Source: Streptomyces sp. YIM 121038
Lineage (GTDB): Bacteria; Actinomycetota; Actinomycetes; Streptomycetales; Streptomycetaceae
DNA length: 64,000 nucleotides
Direction: 5' to 3'
Assembly (NCBI RefSeq): GCF_006088715.1
Contig: NZ_CP030771.1
Span: 992,001 to 1,056,000 of the forward strand
Of the stretch, positions 1 to 13,300 are shown piece by piece. The notes under the pieces were generated by a model, which saw nothing but the letters and a program-made list of their open reading frames with translations, was not told the DNA's origin and made no database searches. The translations under genes and the position numbers were made by a program. Numbering within the stretch: position 1 is the stretch's first letter; every line of letters starts with the position of its first letter.

Positions 1-1158
1 ACAACCCACCCGCCACCACCGCCGCCGCGATCTCCCCCTGCGAATGCCCCACCACCGCATCCACCACCACACCAAACACCCGCCACAACCGCGCCAACGA
101 CACCATCACCGCAAACAACACCGGCTGCACCACATCCACCCGCTCAAACCCCACACCCGAACGCACCACCTCCACCAAAGACCACCCCACATACGGCTCC
201 AACGCCGCCCCGCACTCCCCCATCAACCCCGCAAACACCGCCGACTCATCCAGCAACCCACGCGCCATCCCCACCCACTGCGCCCCCTGCCCCGGGAACA
301 CAAACACCGTCCCCCCACACACCAACCCCCCACCCGACACCACACACCCCGACGGCTCACCCACCGCCAACGCCCGCAACCCCGCAAGAAGTTGCTCACG
401 ACCACCAGCCACCACGGCCCGGTGCTCGTGGAGTGCCCGGGTCTCGACCAGCGACAGCGCGACGTCGGAGATCCGTACGTCCTCCTCGCCACACACCTCG
501 AGCAGCCGCTCCGCCTGCGCCCGCACCCCCTGCGGCGACCGCGCCGACACCACCCACGCCACCGGCCCGCCCACCCCGCAAGCCCCGGCGACCACGGACT
601 CCTGCGGCACCTCCTCCACGATCACGTGCGCGTTCGTCCCGCTCACGCCGAACGACGAGACACCGGCTCGTCGCGGCCCGCCCCCGGTCTCCCAGGCGCG
701 CGCCTCGTCGAGCAGGCGTACGTCGCCGGTCGACCAGTCGACCTGCGGGGTGGGTGCGTCGACGTGGAGGGTCTGCGGCAGCAGGCCGTGGCGCATGGCC
801 AGGACCATCTTCATGACACCGGCGACACCGGCCGCCGCGGAGGTGTGGCCGATGTTGGACTTGAGGGAGCCCAGCCACAACGGCCGCCCCTCCAACCGCT
901 CCTGACCGTACGTCGCCAGCAACGCCTGCGCCTCGATCGGATCACCCAAGCGAGTGCCCGTACCGTGCGCCTCCACCGCGTCCACGTCCTTCGCCGACAA
1001 CCCCGCGTCCGCGAGAGCCGCACGGATCACCCGCTGCTGCGAAGGACCGTTCGGAGCCGTCAGACCATTGCTCGCACCGTCCTGGTTCACCGCACTGCCC
1101 CGCACCACCGCCAGCACCGGATGACCGTTGCGACGGGCATCCGACAGGCGCTCCAGGA
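1..1158. repeat. Left copy of a PKS segmental duplication (blocks 1-643 and 843-1158)
   Basis: Bases 1-643 (KS-AT linker and start of the AT of module 8) match 32953-33588 with about seven substitutions and seven missing bases in the other copy. Bases 843-1158 (C-terminal half of the KS) match 33788-34103 with only a few changes. The 200 bases between diverge clearly. The duplication continues beyond the left edge. Coding-strand codons are rich in TTG, GTG, GGT and TTT, unlike flanking PKS sequence. Confidence 0.9.
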
Positions 1159-4100
1159 CGAGGATTCCAGCGCCTTCGCCGAAGCTGGTGCCGTCCGCGG
1201 CGGCCGCGAAGGACTTGCAGCGGCCGTCGGCGGCGAGGCCTCCCTGGCGGCTGAACTCGACGAAGAGTTCGGGGCTCGACATCACGGTGACGCCGCCCGC
1301 GAGCGCGAGCGCGCACTCGCCGCGGCGCAGCGACTGCACCGCGGTGTGCAGGGCGACGAGGGAGGAGGAGCAGGCCGTGTCGATGGTGAGGGCCGGGCCT
1401 TCGAGGCCGAAGGCGTAGGCGACGCGGCCGGAGACGACGCTGCCGGAGTTGCCGGTGCCGAGGAAGCCCTCGACGTCCTCGGGGATGTGCGGCAGGAGGC
1501 GTACCGCGTAGTCCTGCTGCATCAGGCCGACGAAGACGCCCGTGGGGGTTCCGCGCAGCGCGGCCGGGTCGATGCCCGCGCGTTCGAAGGCCTCCCAGGT
1601 GATGGTGAGCAGCAGGCGCTGCTGCGGGTCCATGGCGATGGCCTCGCGGGGCGAGATCCCGAAGAAGTCGGCGTCGAAGTCCCCGGCGCCGGTGAGGAAC
1701 CCGCCTTCGCGCACGTACGAGGTGCCGGTGTGGCCGGGGTCGGGGTCGTAGAGGGCGTCGAGGTCCCAGCCCCGGTCCGTGGGGAAGTCACCGATGCCGT
1801 CGGCGCCGGAGGCGACGAGGCGCCACAGGTCGTCCGGGGTGCGGACGGAGCCGGGGAAGCGGCAGCCCATCGCGACGATGGCGACCGGCTCGTCCGCGGC
1901 GGACGCCACGGGCACGGGTGCGCTCGCCCCGGTGGCCGTCCCGGCCAGCTCGTCCCGCAGGAGCCCGGCGAGGGCTTCCGGGGACGGGTGGTCGAAGACC
2001 AGCGTGGCGGGCAGGCGGAGCCCGGTGGCGGCGCCCAGGCGGTTGCGGAGTTCGACGGAGGCGAGGGAGTCGAAGCCGAGGTCGCGGAAGGCCCGGGCGG
2101 GGGCCACCGCGTCGCCGGAGGTGTGCCCGAGGACCGCGGCGGCCTGCGCGCACACCAGTTGGACGAGGGTGCGCCGCTGTTCGGCCTCCGGCAGTGGGGC
2201 GAGGCGCTCGGCCAGGGAGGTGCCCGTGTCCGCGGTGGGCGCGGCGGCCGCGGCCCTGCGCACCGGGACCCGTACGAGCGCGCGCAGGAGCGGGGGCACC
2301 GGTTCGCCCTCCGCGGCCCGGGCGCGCAGGGCGCGGCGGTCGAGCCGGAGCGGTACGAGCGCGGGCGCGTCGACGGTGAGGGCAGCGTCGAAGAGGGCGA
2401 GGCCCTGTTCGGTGGTGAGCGCGGGCATGCCGGAGCGGGCCAGGCGGCGCACGTCGGCGTCGTCGAGGTGGCCGGTGAGGGCGGAGCGCTGTTCCCACAG
2501 GGTCCAGGCGAGGGACTGCGCGGGCAGGCCGCGGGCGTGGCGCCACTGGGCGAGGGCGTCGACGTAGGCGTTGGCGGCGGCGTAGTTGCCCTGTCCGGGG
2601 CCGCCGAAGGTGCCCGCGGCCGAGGAGAAGACGACGAAGGCCTTCAGGTCCAGGTCCTGGGTGAGTTCGTGGAGGTGGAGCGCGGCGTCGGCCTTGGGGC
2701 GCAGGACCGCGTCGACGCGGTCGGGCGTGAGGGAGGTGACGACGCCGTCGTCGAGGGCGCCCGCGGCGTGCACCACGGCCGTCAGGGGGTGGTCGGCGGG
2801 CACGCCGTCGAGGAGGGCGGCGAGCGCGGCGCGGTCGGCGGCGTCGCAGGCGGCGACGGTGACCTGGGCGCCGAGCGCGACGAGTTCGGTGACGGCCTCG
2901 GCGGCGCCCGGCGCGTCCGGTCCCGAGCGGCCCGCGAGCAGGAGGTGGCGCACGCCGTGGTGGGCCACGAGGTGGCGGGCCACGCGGGAGCCGAGCAGGC
3001 CGGTGCCGCCGGTGACCAGGACGGTGCCGTCCGGGTCGAGGGCCACCGGTGCCGGGGCGTCGGCGGGGACCTTGCCGAGGCGCGGGGCGAGGAGGGCGCC
3101 GCCGCGCAGGGCCAGCTGCGGCTCGTCGGCGGCGAGGGCCGAGAGCAGGGCTTCCGTGTCCGCGTCGGCGTCCAGGTCCAGTAGGACGAACCGGCCGGGG
3201 TGTTCGGACTGGGCGGAGCGCACCAGGCCCCACACGGCGGCGCGGGCCGGGTCGGCGGGGGCCTCGCCGGGGGCCGCGGCGACCGCGCCGCGGGTGACGA
3301 CGGCGAGGCGGGTGCCGGCGAGGCGCTCGTCGGTGAGCCAGGTCTGGAGGGCTGCCAGGGTCCGGTGGAGGGCGTGGCGCGCCGCGCCCGTGTCGGCGCT
3401 GCCCGTCCCGCCCTCGCCGCCGGGGAGTTCCGCCAGCAGGACCGTGCCGGGGGCGGGGGCGCCCGTGTCGAGGGCGGCGAGGAACGCGGGCAGGTCGGGG
3501 TGCGGGTGCGTCAGGCCGAAGGAGTGCGGGCCGACGGCCACGGGGGTGGTGTCCGTCCCGGCCCGCGGGCGGGCGACGGGGGTCCACTCCACGCGGAACA
3601 GCGCGTCGTGGTGGGCGCGGCCCGTGCCGGGTGCGGGCGCGGCCGGGCGCAGGGTCAGGCACTCCACGGAGGCGACGGGGCTGCCCGCGGTGTCGGTGAC
3701 GTCGAGGGCGAGGGTGTCGGTGCCGGTCACGGTCAGGCGCACGCGCAGGGCGGTGGCGCCCGAAGCGTGCAGGGCGGCCCCGGACCAGGCGAACGGCATC
3801 CGGCCGCCGTCGGCCGCGGCGGCGGTGAGCCCGGTGGCGTGCAGGGCCGCGTCGAGCAGCGCCGGGTGCAGGGCGAACCGCGCGGCGTCCTGGCGGAGTC
3901 CGGCCGGGAGTTCGGCCTCCGCGTACAGGTCGTCGCCGAGCCGCCACGCCGCCGTGAGGCCCTGGAAGGCGGGGCCGTAGGCGAAGCCGCCCGCGGCGTA
4001 GCGGGCGTACATGCCGTCGAGGTCGAGGGGGGTGGCGCCGGGCGGGGGCCAGGCGGTGGGGGCGGCGGGGGCCGGGGCGGGGGTGCGCGGGGCGAGGACG

Positions 4101-7100
4101 CCGGTGGCGTGGCGGGTCCACTCCTCGTCCGTGTCGGGGTCGTCGGGCCTGGCGTGCAGGGCGAGGGTGCGGGTGCCGTCGGGGGCGGGCGCGCCGACGG
4201 AGAGGCGCAGGACCGCACCGCCGTCCTGGGGAAGCGTCAGGGGCGCTTCGAGGGTGAGGTCGTCGACGCGGGGGCAGCCGGTGTGGTCGCCCGCGAGGAC
4301 GGCGAGTTCCAGGAAGGCGGTGCCGGGCAGCAGGGCGGTGCCCCGCACGGCGTGGTCGGCGAGCCAGGGGTGGGTGCGCAGCGAGAGCCTGCCGGTGAGC
4401 AGCAGTCCTTCGGTGTCGGCGAGGGTGACGACGGCGCCGAGGAGCGGGTGCCCGGAGGGGGTGAGCCCGACCGAGGCGGGGTCGCCCGCGGGCGCGCCGG
4501 AGTCCTCCAGCCAGTAGCGCTCCCGCTGGAAGGCGTAGGTGGGCAGGTCGACGCGGTGTGGCCGGTGCCCGGCGAGGGCCGCGTCCCAGTCGACGGACAC
4601 GCCCCGTACGTGCAGTTCCGCGAGCGCGGTGAGCAGCCGTCGCGGGCCGCCGTCGTCGCGGCGCAGCGTGCCGAGGGCGAGCGCGTCGGTGCCGGTGGCG
4701 TCGGCGGTGTCCTGGAGCCCGGCGGTGAGCACGGGGTGCGCGCTGACCTCGACGAGGACGCGGTGCCCGTCGGTGAGCAGGGCGCGCGCGGCCTCGTCGA
4801 AGCGCACGGTGCGGCGCAGGTTCTCGTACCAGTAGGAGGCGTCGAGGCGCGCGGTGTCGAGGAGGCCGCCGGTGACGGTCGAGTAGAAGGGGACGTCGGC
4901 GGCGCGGGGCGCGATGCCCGCGAGCGCCTGCGTCAACTCGTCCTGGATCTCCTCGACTTGGGGGCCGTGCGAGGCGTAGTCGACGGGGATGGGGCGGGCC
5001 CGTACGCCGTCGGCGTCGAGGGCGGCGAGGAGTTCGGCCAGTGCCCCGGGGTCGCCGGAGACGGCGACGGAGGAGGGGCCGTTCACGGCGGCGACGGCGA
5101 TCCGCTCGCCCCAGGGCGCGACGCGCTCGCGGACCCGGTCGGCGGGGAGCGACACCGACGCCATGCCGCCGCGTCCGGCGAGGGCCCGCAGCGCCTTGGC
5201 GCGTACGGCGACGACCTTCGCGGCGTCGGCGAGGGTGAGCGCCCCGGCCACGCACGCGGCGGCCATCTCGCCCTGGCTGTGCCCGACGACGGCGGCGGGC
5301 TCGACGCCGTGGGCGCGCCACACCTGTGCCAGCGAGACCATCACCGCGAACAGGGCGGGCTGGACGACGTCCACGCGGTCGAGGGAGGGCGCGTCGGGGG
5401 CTTCGCGCAGGACGTCGAGGAGCGACCAGTCGGTGTGCGGGGCCAGGGCCTCGGCGCACTCGGCCAGGCGGGCGGCGAACACCGTTGAGGTGTCGAGGAG
5501 TTCGCGGGCCATGCCGGGCCACTGGGTGCCCTGCCCGGGGAAGACGAAGGCGACCGCCTCGCCGGTGCGGGCCGTGCCGCGCGCGCAGCCCGGCGGCAGC
5601 GGGTCCGTGTCGCGGGCGAGCGCGTCCAGGGCGTCGAGCAGCGCCGGCCGGTCGTCGGCGACGAGTGCGGCGCGCTCTTCGAGGGCGGCGCGGCCGGTCG
5701 CCAGGGTGTGGGCGACGTCCGCCGGGTGCAGCGCGGGGTGCCGCGTCAGATGGGCGTGCAGCGCGGCGGCCTGGGCGCGCAGGGCCCGGGGGTCGCGTGC
5801 GGAGACCAGCCAGGGCACGGGTCCGGTGCGGTCGTCCTCGGCGGCGGGCCCGGCGGTGGGCCCGGCGGTGGGCCCGGCGGTGGGCTCGGCGGTGGGCTCG
5901 GCCTGTTCGAGGACGACGTGGCCGTTGGTGCCGCTGACGCCGAAGGAGGAGACGGCGGCGCGGCGCGGGCGTCCCGTGGCGGGCCACGGCGTGGCCTCGG
6001 TGACGAGCCGCAGCGTCCCCGGCGACCAGTCGACCTGGGGGGTGAGGTCGCCGCCGTGCAGGGACGGCGGCACCTCGCCGTGCCGCATGGCGAGGATCAT
6101 CTTGATGACGCCGCCGACCCCGGCGGCGGCCTGGGTGTGGCCGATGTTGGACTTCAGCGAGCCGAGCAGCAGGGGCTGTGCGGCGGTGTGCTCGCGCCCG
6201 TACGTGGCGAGCAGGGCCTGGGCCTCGATGGGGTCGCCGAGCGGGGTGCCGGTGCCGTGGGCCTCGACGACGTCGACGTCGGCCGGGGTGAGCCGGGCGT
6301 TCGCGAGGGCCTGGCGGATGACGCGCTGCTGGGAGGGGCCGTTGGGGGCGGTGAGGCGGCTGCTGGCGCCGTCCTGGTTGACGGCGGAGCCGCGGACCAG
6401 GGCGAGCACGGGGTGGCCGTGGCGGCGGGCGTCGGACAGGCGCTCCAGGAGGAGCATGCCGACGCCCTCGCCCCAGCCGGTGCCGTCGGCGGCCGCGGCG
6501 AAGGACTTGCACCGGCCGTCCGCCGCGAGGCCGTTCTGCCGGCTCATCTCGACGAACGGCACCGGCGTGGACATCACCATGGCGCCGCCCGCGAGGGCGA
6601 GCGCGCAGTCGCCCTGGCGCAGCGCCTGGCAGGCCAGGTGGAGGGCGACGAGCGAGGAGGAGCAGGCGGTGTCGACGGAGACGGCGGGGCCTTCGAGGCC
6701 GAAGGTGTAGGCGACGCGGCCGGAGGCGACGCTGTCGGAGCTGCCGTTGCCGAGGTAGCCCTGGACGTCGTCGGGCACCTGGCGCAGGCGCACCGCGTAG
6801 TCCTGGTACATCACGCCGGCGAAGACGCCGGTGCGGCTGCCGCGCAGGGCGTGCGGGTCGATCCCGGCGCGCTCGAAGGTCTCCCAGGTGGTCTCCAGGA
6901 GGAGGCGCTGCTGCGGGTCCATGGCGAGGGCCTCGCGCGGCGAGATGCCGAAGAAGCCGGGGTCGAACGCGGCGGCGTCGTCGAGGAAGCCGCCCTCGGC
7001 GCTGTACGTGCTGCCGGGCCGCTCCCCCGTCGGGTCGTGCAGGGCGGCCAGGTCCCAGCCGCGGTCGGCGGGGAAGGGCGTGATCGCGTCGGTGCCCGTG

Positions 7101-7276
7101 GAGACGAGCCGCCACAGGTCCTCGGGGGTGCGGACGCCGCCGGGGTAGCGGCAGCCCATCGCGACGACGGCGATCGGTTCCCGGTCCCGCGCCTCGGCCT
7201 CGCCGAGGCGCTGCTTGGTCCGGTGCAGGTCGGCGGCCACCCGCTTGAGATAGTCGCGCAGCTTGTCGTCATTCAC
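1..7276 (-). CDS. Modular type I PKS, modules 7 and 8 (3' end off the left edge)
   Basis: Multimodular polyketide synthase extending a cytosolic ACP-bound chain. I chose GTG at 7276 ([13 protein letters not shown], a coiled-coil N-terminal docking domain) because the AAGG upstream fits a ribosome site and the only nearby ATG is out of frame. First module (module 7): KS about 7180-5905; AT 5550-4500 with GHSQGE and YASH near 4975, predicting methylmalonyl; DH 4455-3620 with intact HxxxGxxxxP ([10 protein letters not shown]); KR 3600-2250 with LDD (B-type) and YAAAN; ACP 2215-1950 (GFDSL near 2070). No ER was seen. Second module: KS 1895-610 with DTACSSS, then the first part of an AT with GHSQGE, so probably methylmalonyl; the rest lies outside. 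It starts 63 bases after the preceding PKS gene, in the same operon. Bases 1-643 duplicate the module 1 AT and have G/T-rich codons unlike the rest of the gene. Module content and position match the third PKS gene of bafilomycin-type clusters (inference). Confidence 0.95.
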   Translation of the reverse strand, partial: MNDDKLRDYLKRVAADLHRTKQRLGEAEARDREPIAVVAMGCRYPGGVRTPEDLWRLVSTGTDAITPFPADRGWDLAALHDPTGERPGSTYSAEGGFLDDAAAFDPGFFGISPREALAMDPQQRLLLETTWETFERAGIDPHALRGSRTGVFAGVMYQDYAVRLRQVPDDVQGYLGNGSSDSVASGRVAYTFGLEGPAVSVDTACSSSLVALHLACQALRQGDCALALAGGAMVMSTPVPFVEMSRQNGLAADGRCKSFAAAADGTGWGEGVGMLLLERLSDARRHGHPVLALVRGSAVNQDGASSRLTAPNGPSQQRVIRQALANARLTPADVDVVEAHGTGTPLGDPIEAQALLATYGREHTAAQPLLLGSLKSNIGHTQAAAGVGGVIKMILAMRHGEVPPSLHGGDLTPQVDWSPGTLRLVTEATPWPATGRPRRAAVSSFGVSGTNGHVVLEQAEPTAEPTAGPTAGPTAGPAAEDDRTGPVPWLVSARDPRALRAQAAALHAHLTRHPALHPADVAHTLATGRAALEERAALVADDRPALLDALDALARDTDPLPPGCARGTARTGEAVAFVFPGQGTQWPGMARELLDTSTVFAARLAECAEALAPHTDWSLLDVLREAPDAPSLDRVDVVQPALFAVMVSLAQVWRAHGVEPAAVVGHSQGEMAAACVAGALTLADAAKVVAVRAKALRALAGRGGMASVSLPADRVRERVAPWGERIAVAAVNGPSSVAVSGDPGALAELLAALDADGVRARPIPVDYASHGPQVEEIQDELTQALAGIAPRAADVPFYSTVTGGLLDTARLDASYWYENLRRTVRFDEAARALLTDGHRVLVEVSAHPVLTAGLQDTADATGTDALALGTLRRDDGGPRRLLTALAELHVRGVSVDWDAALAGHRPHRVDLPTYAFQRERYWLEDSGAPAGDPASVGLTPSGHPLLGAVVTLADTEGLLLTGRLSLRTHPWLADHAVRGTALLPGTAFLELAVLAGDHTGCPRVDDLTLEAPLTLPQDGGAVLRLSVGAPAPDGTRTLALHARPDDPDTDEEWTRHATGVLAPRTPAPAPAAPTAWPPPGATPLDLDGMYARYAAGGFAYGPAFQGLTAAWRLGDDLYAEAELPAGLRQDAARFALHPALLDAALHATGLTAAAADGGRMPFAWSGAALHASGATALRVRLTVTGTDTLALDVTDTAGSPVASVECLTLRPAAPAPGTGRAHHDALFRVEWTPVARPRAGTDTTPVAVGPHSFGLTHPHPDLPAFLAALDTGAPAPGTVLLAELPGGEGGTGSADTGAARHALHRTLAALQTWLTDERLAGTRLAVVTRGAVAAAPGEAPADPARAAVWGLVRSAQSEHPGRFVLLDLDADADTEALLSALAADEPQLALRGGALLAPRLGKVPADAPAPVALDPDGTVLVTGGTGLLGSRVARHLVAHHGVRHLLLAGRSGPDAPGAAEAVTELVALGAQVTVAACDAADRAALAALLDGVPADHPLTAVVHAAGALDDGVVTSLTPDRVDAVLRPKADAALHLHELTQDLDLKAFVVFSSAAGTFGGPGQGNYAAANAYVDALAQWRHARGLPAQSLAWTLWEQRSALTGHLDDADVRRLARSGMPALTTEQGLALFDAALTVDAPALVPLRLDRRALRARAAEGEPVPPLLRALVRVPVRRAAAAAPTADTGTSLAERLAPLPEAEQRRTLVQLVCAQAAAVLGHTSGDAVAPARAFRDLGFDSLASVELRNRLGAATGLRLPATLVFDHPSPEALAGLLRDELAGTATGASAPVPVASAADEPVAIVAMGCRFPGSVRTPDDLWRLVASGADGIGDFPTDRGWDLDALYDPDPGHTGTSYVREGGFLTGAGDFDADFFGISPREAIAMDPQQRLLLTITWEAFERAGIDPAALRGTPTGVFVGLMQQDYAVRLLPHIPEDVEGFLGTGNSGSVVSGRVAYAFGLEGPALTIDTACSSSLVALHTAVQSLRRGECALALAGGVTVMSSPELFVEFSRQGGLAADGRCKSFAAAADGTSFGEGAGILVLERLSDARRNGHPVLAVVRGSAVNQDGASNGLTAPNGPSQQRVIRAALADAGLSAKDVDAVEAHGTGTRLGDPIEAQALLATYGQERLEGRPLWLGSLKSNIGHTSAAAGVAGVMKMVLAMRHGLLPQTLHVDAPTPQVDWSTGDVRLLDEARAWETGGGPRRAGVSSFGVSGTNAHVIVEEVPQESVVAGACGVGGPVAWVVSARSPQGVRAQAERLLEVCGEEDVRISDVALSLVETRALHEHRAVVAGGREQLLAGLRALAVGEPSGCVVSGGGLVCGGTVFVFPGQGAQWVGMARGLLDESAVFAGLMGECGAALEPYVGWSLVEVVRSGVGFERVDVVQPVLFAVMVSLARLWRVFGVVVDAVVGHSQGEIAAAVVAGGL
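5846..5905. repeat. 12-bp tandem repeat in the KS-AT linker of module 7
   Basis: Five units of GGGCCCGGCGGT or its GGGCTC variant encode a PTAG/PTAE-type low-complexity linker after the KS. In frame, so it only changes linker length. Confidence 0.85.
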
Positions 7277-7339
7277 CGTGCATCGTCACCTTCGGTACGC
7301 GGGGCGGTCGGAGGGAGGGCGTGGGGCGGCGGGGTGCCG

Positions 7340-10300
7340 TCATGGCCTGCCGAGTTCGTTGTCGATGAAGGCGAAGAGGTCGTCGTCGGTGGAGCCCATG
7401 CGGTCCTCCACGGCGTCCGCGTCCGGCCCGGTGCCGGGGCGGAGGGTCTCCAGGAGGCCCTGGAGGCGGGTCGTGAGGGCGGTACGGGCGGCGTCGTCGG
7501 GCAGGCCGTCGCGGACCGCGGCCTCCAGGCGTTCGAGTTCGGCGAGGGCGGCGGGGCCGGTCCCGGCCGTGCCGTCCTCCGGGGCGATCTCGTCGGCCAG
7601 GTGGCGGGCCACCGCGGCGGCCGTCGGGTGGTCGAAGAGCAGGGTCGCGGGCAGGTGCAGGCCGGTGGCGGCGCGCAGCCGGTTGCGCAGCTCCACCGCG
7701 GTCAGCGAGTCGAAGCCGAGGTCGAGCAGGGGCTGTTCGGTGCTGAGGGCCGCCGGGTCGGGGAAGCCGAGGACCAGGGCGGCGTGGGTGCGGACCACGT
7801 CGACGAGGACCCGGGCGCGCTGTGCCGGGGGCAGTCCCGCCAGACGGCCGCGCAGGGCGTCCGCGGCGTCGGGCCCCGGCCCTTCGCCCGCCGCGGCCCG
7901 GCGCGCCGGGGTGCGGACGAGGCCGCGCAGGAAGGCCGGCACGCCACCGGCGGCGGCCTGGGCCGCCAGCGCCCCGGTGTCCAGGCGCAGGGGCAGCAGG
8001 GCGGGCGCGTCGAGGCCGGTGGCCGTGTCGAAGAGGGCGACGCCGTCGGCGGGGGTGAAGGCGACGATGCCGCCGCGGGCGATGCGGGCCAGGTCGGCCT
8101 CGCCGAGGTGTCCGGTCATGCCGCCGCCGGTGGCCCACAGGCCCCAGCCGAGCGAGGCGGCGGGCAGGCCCCGGGCGCGGCGCCGGTGGGCGAGGGCGTC
8201 CAGGAAGGCGTTGGCCGCGGCGTAGTTGGCCTGGCCCATGCCGCCGAAGACACCGGCGATGGAGGAGAAGACGACGAACGCGGACAGGTCGAGGTCCGCG
8301 GTCAGCTCGTGCAGGTGGACGACGGCGTCCACCTTGGGGCGCAGCACCCGGTGGAGCTGGTGCGGGGTCATGTCGGCGACGACGCCGTCGTCGATGACGC
8401 CCGCGGTGTGCACGACGCCGCGCAGCGGGTGCTCCAGGGCGCCCAGGACCTTCTCCAGGGCCGCCCGGTCGGCGGCGTCGCAGGCGACGATCTCGGCATC
8501 GGCGCCGAGGGCGGCCAGTTCGGCGCGGAGCGCGTCCGCGCCGTCGGCGGCGGGGCCGCTGCGGCTGGTGAGCAGCAGGTGCCGTACGCCGTGCTCGCCC
8601 GCGAGGTGACGGGCGAGCAGGGCGCCGATGGAGCCGGTGCCGCCGGTGATCAGGACGGTGCCCTCGGGGTCCCAGCCGGGTGCGCGCGCGGGCGTGGAGC
8701 CGGGCACCCGGGCGAGGCGCGCGGTGTGCGGCTGCCCGGCGCGCAGGGCGAGTTGGGGCTCCCCCGTGCCGAGGGCCGTGGCGAGCACCGCGGCGAGGGC
8801 GGCGTCCGAGGCCGGGGTGCCGTCGGTGTCGAGCAGGACGAACCGGTCGGGGTTCTCGGTCTGCGCGGAGCGAACCAGGCCCCACACGGCGGCCTGCGCG
8901 GGGTCGGCCACGTCGTCGTCCGGGCCGACGGGCACGGCTCCGGTGGTGACGAGGGCCAGCGTGGCGCCCGCGTACCGCTCGTCGGCGAGCCAGGCCCGCA
9001 CCAGCTCCAGGGCGCTCGCGGTGAGCTCGTGGACGGACGCGGCGAGCTCCCCGGTCGTCGGCGGCAGCGCGGTCACGACGAGGGCCGGTACCTCGGCGCC
9101 CGCCTCGATCGCCGCTCCCAGGGCGGCGAGGTCCGCGTGGGCGGGCGCGAGGCCGGGCAGGGCGTCGCCGAGCACGGCGCAGGACGCGGGGGCGGTGTCG
9201 GCCACCGCGAGGGCGGGCCACTCCAGGCGGAACATGTCCGCGTGGGTGCCGGTGCGGGACTCCTGGATGCGGTCGGCCGTCACGGGCCTGAGCACCAGGG
9301 AGCGGGCCGAGGCGACCGGGGCGCCCGTGGGGTCGGCCACCGTCCACGCGACGGCGTCGCGCCCGGCCGGTGTCATGCGCAGGCGCAGCGCGGTCGCGCC
9401 CGCGGCGTGCAGCCGTACGCCGCTCCAGGAGAACGGCAGCCAGCCCTGGTCACTGCCTTCGAGGACGCCGAAGGCCAGCGCGTGCAGCACGCTGTCGAGG
9501 AGCGCGGGGTGGAGGCCGTAGCGTCCGGCGTCGGAGGCCTGTGCCTCGGGCAGGCGGGCCTCGGCGTAGACGGCGTCGCCCAGGCGCCAGGCGGCGCACA
9601 GGCCCTGGAAGGCGGGGCCGTAGGCGAAGCCGCCGTCGGCGAGGCGCGCGTAGAGGCCGTCGACGTCGAGGGGTTCGGCTCCGGCGGGCGGCCAGGCCGT
9701 GAGGTCCTCGGGCGGTGTGTGGCCGCCCGGGCTCAGGCGGCCCGTGGCGTGCCGGGTCCAGGGCTCGTCCGGCGCGGCGTGCTCGGGCCTGGCGTGGAAG
9801 GCGAAGACGCGGCCGCCGCCCGCGTCGGGGGCCTGGACGGTGAGCTGGAGGGTGACGGCGCCCCGCTCGGGCAGGGTCAGGGGCGCTTCCAGGGTGAGTT
9901 CGTCGACCTCGGCGCAGCCCAGCTCGTCGCCCGCGTGGACGGCGAGTTCCAGGAAGGCCGTGGCGGGGAACAGCGCGCCGCCGAGGACGGCGTGGTCGGC
10001 GAGCCAGGGGTGGGCGGCCACGGAGAGGCGGCCGGTGAACAGGTGGCCGCCGGTGTCGGCGAGCGGGGCGCCCGCGCCGAGCAGCGGATGCCCGGCGGGG
10101 AGCAGACCCGCGGCGGGCATGTCACCGGTGGGCGGGGTGGGCGGGAGCCAGTAGCGGGCGCGCTGGAAGGCGTACGTGGGCAGCTCGACGTGCCCGGCCG
10201 GGACCCGTGCGAACAGCGGCGCCCAGTCGACGCGCACGCCGTGGACGTGCAGACGGGCAAGGGCCGCGGTGAACGCGGCCTCCTCCGGCGCGTCCTTGCG

Positions 10301-13300
10301 AAGCAGCGGGACCGCGGCGACGCCGTCGGCGGGCCCGGTCAGGCACTCCTGGCCGAGCGCGGTCAGGGAGCCGTCGGGGCCGAGTTCCACGTACGCGGTG
10401 GCGCCTTCGGCCTCCAGGGTCCGTACGGCGTCGAGGAAGCGGACGGTGGAGCGGACGTGGCGGACCCAGTGGCCGGGGTCGCGCAGCTCCTCGGCGGTGG
10501 CGACGGCGCCGGTCAGGTCGGAGACGACGGGGATCCGCGGCGCGTGGTAGGTGACCCGTTCGGCGACGGCGCGGAAGTCGTCCAGCATGCCGTCCATGTG
10601 CGGGGAGTGGAAGGCGTGGCTGACGGTGAGGCGCCGGGTCTTGTGGCCCTTCTCCCGCCAGTGGGCGGCGATCTCCTCGACGGGCGCCGCGTCGCCGGAC
10701 AGGACGGTGGCGGCGGGCCCGTTGACGGCGGCCACCGCGATCTCGCCCTCGCGGCCCGCGAGCTGGGGCAGCAGGTCCGGCTCGGGGACGGTGAGGGAGA
10801 CCATCGCGCCGCCGCCGGGCATGGCCTGCATCAGGCGGCCGCGCGCGGCCACGAGGGCGGCGGCGTCCGGCAGCGAGAGCACCCCGGCGACGTGCGCGGC
10901 GGCGAGCTGTCCCACGGAGTGCCCGGTGACGAGGTCGGGGCGCACCCCGTACGACTCCAGGAGCCGGTGCAGGGCGACGCCGACGGCGAACAGGGCGGGC
11001 TGGGTGTAGGCCGTGGTGTGGAGCAGGGCCGCGTCCGCGCTGCCCTCAGGCGCGGTGATCACGTCGCGCAGCGGGCGGTCGAGGAGCGGGTCGAGTTCCG
11101 CGCACACCGCGTCGAAGGCGTCGGCGAACGCCTCGAAGCGCTCGTACAGTTCCGCGCCCATGCGCAGGCGCTGGCTGCCCTGCCCGGGGAAGAGGAAGGC
11201 GGTCCTGCCCGCCCGGCCGGTGGCGCCCTCGACGACGTCGGTCGAGGGGGTGCCGTCGGCGAGCGCGGCCAGCGCGGCCAGGAGGCCTTCGCGGTCGGCG
11301 GCGACGAGGACGGCCCGGTGTTCGAAGGCGGTGCGGCCGGTGGCGAGGGCCTTGCCGACGGCGTCGGGGTGCCGCTCCGGTGCGGCGGTGACGCGGTCGA
11401 GCAGGCGGCGGGCCTGGGCGCGCAGGGCGTCCTCGCCGCGGGCGGCGAGCAGCCAGGGCAGACGGCGGCCCGTCGGCGGCGCCGCGACGGGCGGCGCGGG
11501 GTCGGGGACGTGCTCCAGGATGGTGTGCGCGTTGGTGCCGCTCACGCCGAAGGACGACACGCCGGCGCGGCGCGGGCGGTCCCCCTCGGGCCAGGCGGTG
11601 TGCTCGGTGACCACGTGGACGCGGCCCGCGGTCCAGTCCACGTACGGCGTCGGCTCGTCGACGTGGAGGGTGGCGGGGAGCGCGCCGTGCCGCATGGCCA
11701 GGACCATCTTGATGATGCCCGCGATGCCCGCGGCGGCCTGGGCGTGGCCGATGTTGGACTTCAACGAGCCCAGGTACAGCGGGGTTTCGCGCTCCTGCCC
11801 GTAGGTGGCGAGCAGGGCCTGGGCCTCGATGGGGTCGCCGAGGCGGGTGCCGGTGCCGTGGGCCTCGACGGCGTCGACGTCGCCGGGGGCGAGGCCCGCG
11901 CCCGCGAGGGCCTGGCGGATGACGCGCTGCTGGGAGGGGCCGTTGGGGGCGGTGAGGCCGTTGCTGGCGCCGTCCTGGTTGACGGCGGAGCCGCGGACCA
12001 GGGCGAGCACGGGGTGGCCGTGGCGGCGGGCGTCGGACAGGCGCTCCAGGAGCACCATGCCCGCGCCCTCGGCCCAGGCGGTGCCGTCGGCGGCGGCCGC
12101 GAACGGCTTGCAGCGGCCGTCGGCGGCAAGTCCGCGCTGGCGGGAGAACTCGACGAACGCGCCGGGCGTGGCCATCACCGTGACGCCGCCCGCGAGCGCG
12201 AGGGAGCACTCGCCGGAGCGCAGCGCCTGCGCCGCCATGTGGACGGCGACGAGCGAGGAGGAGCAGGCCGTGTCCACGGTCACGGCGGGGCCCTCAAGGC
12301 CGAAGGTGTACGCGACGCGCCCGGAGGCCACGCTGCCCGCGCTGCCGATGCCGAGGTAGCCCTCGAACTCCTCGGACGGCTCGGTGACCCGGGAGCCGTA
12401 GTCGCGGTAGCTGGAGCCGACGAAGACGCCGCCGTCGCTGCCCTTGAGGGTCCGCGGGTCGATGCCCGCCCGTTCGAAGGCCTCCCAGGCGGTCTCCAGG
12501 AGGAGCCGCTGCTGGGGGTCGACGGCGAGGGCCTCGCGCGGCGAGATGCCGAAGAAGGCGGGGTCGAAGTGGGCGGCGTCGTAGAGGAATCCGCCCTCGC
12601 GGGCGTAGGTGCGGCCGACCTTCTCCGGGTCCGGGTCGTAGAGGCCCTCCAGGTCCCAGCCGCGGTCGGCGGGGAACGCGGAGACGGCGTCGGTGCCGTC
12701 GGCGAGGAGCCGCCAGAAGTCCTCGGGGGTCTGTACGCCGCCGGGGAAGCGGCAGCTCATCGCGACGATCGCGACCGGGTCGTCGTCGGTCGCGGCCGCC
12801 GCGGCGGGTACGGGGGCCGTCGTGGGGGCGGGCGCCGTGCCGAGCAGTTCCTCGCGCAGGTGGTCGACGAGCGCGGCGGTGGTGGGCCGGTCGAAGACGA
12901 GCGTGACGGGCAGGCGCAGGCCGGTGGCCCCGGCGACGCGGTTGCGCAGCTCCACGGCGGTCAGCGAGTCGAAGCCGAGGTCCTTGAAGGCACGCTCCGG
13001 TGCGATCGCGGCGGGGTCGTCGTGCCCGAGCACGTCGGCGGCCAGGGCGCGCACCAGGTCCGCGAGTTCCTGGGTGCGTTCGGCGTCGCCGAGCCCGGCG
13101 AGCCGCGCCACCAGGGCGTTCTCCGCGGCGCCCGGCGCGGCGGCGCGCTCGGCGAGGGCGCCGCGCGCCTCGGGCACGTCGGCGATCAGGGCGCTGGGCC
13201 GCAGCGCGGTGTAGGCGCGGACGAAGCGGTCCCAGGCGAAGTCGGCGACGATCAGCCGGGTCTCGTCGTCGGCCAGGGCCTGCCAGAGGGCCTCGACGGC

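Noticed and set aside
1788..9347. Long minus-strand frames at 1788-7115 and 7269-9347
   Set aside because: They are Arg/Pro-rich shadows in another frame of the true PKS genes. The real 7276 gene uses a GTG start and runs off the edge, so it is easily missed.
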